In this document: piece by piece, positions 60,143-64,000 of the stretch
Position numbering within the stretch: position 1 is the first letter of the stretch
Layout of the letters: each line of letters starts with the position of its first letter
Assembly: GCA_947561715.1 (NCBI GenBank)
Contig: OX387199.1
Span: 12,901,001-12,965,000 of the forward strand
Source of the DNA: Ascidia mentula
Taxonomy: Eukaryota > Chordata > Ascidiacea > Phlebobranchia > Ascidiidae
Direction of reading: 5' to 3'
Length of the DNA: 64,000 nucleotides
The notes under the pieces: model-generated
Database searches by the model: none
What the model was told of the DNA's origin: nothing
What the model saw: the letters and a program-made list of their open reading frames with translations, nothing else
Program-made: the position numbers and the translations under genes

Positions 60143-60751
60143 ATGACGGACTCGAAGAAGCAAAGCAGCAGGAAGCCCGCCGCGCCCGCGGCACACCCCA
60201 CCTACGCGGTGATGATTAAGGCTGCCATCGCGCAGCTGAAGGAACGCAACGGCTCGTCTCGCCAAGCCATCGTCAAATACGTCAAGGCCAACTACAAGGT
60301 GAGCAACACGCCCGAAAGTCACATCAAGTTGGCTTTGAAGCGAATGGTGACGCAAGACGTGCTTACCCGCACCAAGGGCGTGGGCGCTTCTGGCTCCTTC
60401 AAGCTTGCCAGCAAGGCCTCGGCCGAAGCGCCAAAGAAGAAGACCAAGGCAAAGAAGCCAAAGCAAGCGGTTGCCAAGAAGCCGGCCGCAGCAGCGACGA
60501 AGAAGGAGACCGGCACCAAGAAGTCGGCTGGCAAAAAGGCCGCGGCCAAGAAGCCTGCTTCCAGCAGCAAGAAGACTGCCGCCAAAAAGACCGCGTCGCC
60601 GAAAAAGTCAGCCGCAAAGAAACCTGCGAGCAAAAAGGCAGCGGCTGGAAAGAAATCGCCTGCCAAAAAGAGCGCAGTGAAGGCCAAAAAGCCGGCCGCC
60701 AAAAAACCGGCAAAGAAGCCCAGTGCCAAGAAGCCGGCAGCGAAAAAGTGA
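60143..60751 (+). CDS. H1: Linker histone H1 (unit 3)
   Basis: Translation identical to unit 1 H1. Confidence 0.97.
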   Translation: MTDSKKQSSRKPAAPAAHPTYAVMIKAAIAQLKERNGSSRQAIVKYVKANYKVSNTPESHIKLALKRMVTQDVLTRTKGVGASGSFKLASKASAEAPKKKTKAKKPKQAVAKKPAAAATKKETGTKKSAGKKAAAKKPASSSKKTAAKKTASPKKSAAKKPASKKAAAGKKSPAKKSAVKAKKPAAKKPAKKPSAKKPAAKK

Positions 60752-60788
60752 GCACCGAAGTCGGCGGGGGGTCCGCATCATAACAAAC

Positions 60789-60804
60789 GGCTCTTTTCAG
60801 GGCC
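60789..60804 (+). terminator. Histone 3' stem-loop, H1 unit 3
   Basis: Wobble-containing stem-loop as in the other H1 copies. Confidence 0.88.
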
Positions 60805-60983
60805 ACTCAACTTTGTGCAAAAGAGAGAAGCGAGCCACCAGCTCAAAACGAAGGCCGGGTTGCCCGGCCAGACGGAGGGAGGGCCGACCGACTGACTGAC
60901 TACCTTTAAGTATGCTCTTTGGCGCCCCAAACGGACGAATTTTTCTGTTTTGTTTCGCGGAGGTACGAAAACTGGCTACTTAG

Positions 60984-61367
<384 letters not shown>

Positions 61368-61403
61368 GCTCGTCTCGGTTTCGCGACCACAACATCAGCA
61401 ATC

Positions 61404-61419
61404 GGCCCTTTTCAGGGCC
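61404..61419 (+). terminator. Histone 3' stem-loop, H4 unit 3
   Basis: GC-rich stem variant followed by ACCC. Confidence 0.9.
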
Positions 61420-61543
61420 ACCCACACTTTAATCGTGAGAGAATAGTTTGGTTACTTGGCGTGTGAGTTGTTTTTTGTTCCCGGTTTTGAGAGGTGGCCC
61501 TTCGCGTTTTGTTCTTGCCGGCGGCGGCGGCGGCGGCAAACAA

Positions 61544-62093
<550 letters not shown>

Positions 62094-62128
62094 GCACAGC
62101 AGGGGGGCGGGCGCCAACTAAACGAAAC

Positions 62129-62144
62129 GGCTCTTTTCAGAGCC
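62129..62144 (+). terminator. Histone 3' stem-loop, H3 unit 3
   Basis: Perfect stem-loop closing the last complete unit. Confidence 0.92.
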
Positions 62145-62432
62145 ACCTAATTATTGGCTAAAGAGAAATTTGGATAAATCTGAATGAATGTGGGTGTCTA
62201 GTTCTAGTAGTTAGTTCGTTTTTGCGTAGACCTGCGTCACGATATTCAGAGTGCGTGACGAAACAGCGGGTGGTGATTGGTGGAGGGAAATTTTGGGTTA
62301 AAAAATGTCATGGTGGCCGCCGCCGCCGCAGCCGCAGCGTTGTGTTGCAAGGGATATATTTATTTGGGTATATTTGATGAGTAGCGAAACGGCAGCAAGG
62401 CACAAGTTTTCTCTTATTCCTAAAAATTGGGT

Positions 62433-62448
62433 GGCTCTGAAAAGAGCC
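62433..62448 (-). terminator. Histone 3' stem-loop, H2A unit 4
   Basis: Minus-strand stem-loop in the partial fourth unit. Confidence 0.9.
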
Positions 62449-62476
62449 GTTAATGGTTGCGCGAGCTCCCTTGCCC

Positions 62477-63222
<746 letters not shown>

Positions 63223-63582
63223 ATGGCAGCCAGCAAAGGCACAAAGAAGGCAGTGAAGAAGCAGACGCCCGCCGACAAGCACAAGAAGCGCAGGCGTAAG
63301 CGAAAGGAAAGCTTCAGCATCTACGTGTACAAGGTGCTCAAGCAGGTACATCCCGACACCGGAATCTCGAGCCGCGCCATGAACATCATGAACTCGTTTG
63401 TGAGCGACGTGTTTGAGCGCATCGCTGGTGAGGCGTCGCGCTTGGCCCTGTACAACAAGCGTTCAACGGTGAGCAGTCGCGAGATCCAAACCGCGGTCCG
63501 CCTGCTCTTGCCCGGCGAGTTGGCCAAGCACGCAGTGTCCGAAGGTACCAAGGCCGTCACCAAGTACACCAGCTCCAAGTGA
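63223..63582 (+). CDS. H2B: Histone H2B (unit 4)
   Basis: Translation identical to the other H2B copies. The window ends in the spacer after this gene, before the H1 gene expected at 64835. Confidence 0.98.
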   Translation: MAASKGTKKAVKKQTPADKHKKRRRKRKESFSIYVYKVLKQVHPDTGISSRAMNIMNSFVSDVFERIAGEASRLALYNKRSTVSSREIQTAVRLLLPGELAKHAVSEGTKAVTKYTSSK

Positions 63583-63616
63583 GCAAGCGATCGATCGCCC
63601 GACTCAACAACAGAAC

Positions 63617-63632
63617 GGCTCTTTTCAGAGCC
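63617..63632 (+). terminator. Histone 3' stem-loop, H2B unit 4
   Basis: Perfect stem-loop. The remaining bases to the window end are the AT-rich first part of the H2B-H1 spacer. Confidence 0.92.
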
Positions 63633-64000
63633 ACCCGCTTGTTGCGAGGGAGAATCATTTGGAACCTTTCAATTCAATGATAATATTGCGCAGACCGGCG
63701 CCGCCGCCACTTTATCTGCGGGAAACGCAATCGTCGCGCCCCGCTACCACGCGTAGCCATTTACAACTTAACTTATTTTATTCAATTTTTTTGAAAAGTT
63801 TGTTCTGTCAAGTAAATTCGAGCGACAAGTTTGTTGTTTCACTCAATCCCTCGATTTTGAGTGTAATTTGGTTGAGAGGCGAAAACGAACCCAAACCAAT
63901 TATCTGCGCAGCTGGAGGCCTTGATTGGTAAACTGCTGCCTTGTAACTTTACATGTAACTTTACTGCTTGTTACTGCTTTCCAACAATTTCGGTACGTTG

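Overview
This is animal nuclear DNA. Three recognisable genes are split by introns of ordinary GT..AG type: a transgelin/calponin-family gene, the radial-spoke gene RSPH3 and the splicing-associated J-protein gene DNAJC8. The right quarter holds a tandem array of intronless replication-dependent histone genes with metazoan 3' stem-loops. AT-rich flanks, small genes, a relaxin/LGR-like receptor fragment and the mix of transposons fit an invertebrate; a tunicate is my guess, from overall feel and not from a diagnostic marker.

Layout. 1-3.5 kb: dispersed-repeat DNA (family B, with a copy at 27.2-29.4 kb) and a GGTGCC minisatellite. 3.6-6.5 kb: transgelin-like gene (+, 5 exons). 7.5-12.9 kb: RSPH3 (-, 8 exons, complete). 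13-20 kb: transposon-rich DNA with a 1.9-kb element with terminal inverted repeats, a palindrome carrying two facing hammerhead ribozymes, a possible gag-like relic and an old foldback/satellite relic. 20.2-24.2 kb: DNAJC8 (-, five exons seen, first exon not found), its introns full of hAT, retrozyme-like and Penelope-like debris. 24-29 kb: repeats. 29.35-32.6 kb: a foldback element whose arms are inverted arrays of a 57-bp satellite, interrupted by two solo LTRs with perfect target duplications. 33-34.7 kb: unidentified ORFs and a LINE remnant. 34.9-36.96 kb: a Penelope-like element (RT plus GIY-YIG, frameshifted). 37.1-38.7 kb: pieces of an LDLa/7TM receptor gene on the minus strand, separated by a hammerhead-bearing retrozyme-like element. 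39-48 kb: unidentified ORFs, a 5'-truncated LINE joined by its poly(A) to a recent histone H4 fragment, a broken PIF/Harbinger transposon and a second copy of the 1.9-kb element with a nested solo LTR.

48.14 kb to the end: histone repeats of exactly 4692 bp, each H2A(-) H2B(+) H1(+) H4(+) H3(+); three full units and the start of a fourth, nearly identical in sequence. H2A and H2B share a divergent promoter with two octamer motifs, and every histone gene ends in the GGCTCTTTTCAGAGCC-type stem-loop. Together these genes supply the S-phase nucleosome set and linker histone.

The most unusual content is a family of hammerhead self-cleaving ribozyme elements (intact folds at 37.9 and 17.43 kb, a half-site at 17.63 kb and several relics) and the satellite-armed foldback element that has repeatedly received LTR insertions.
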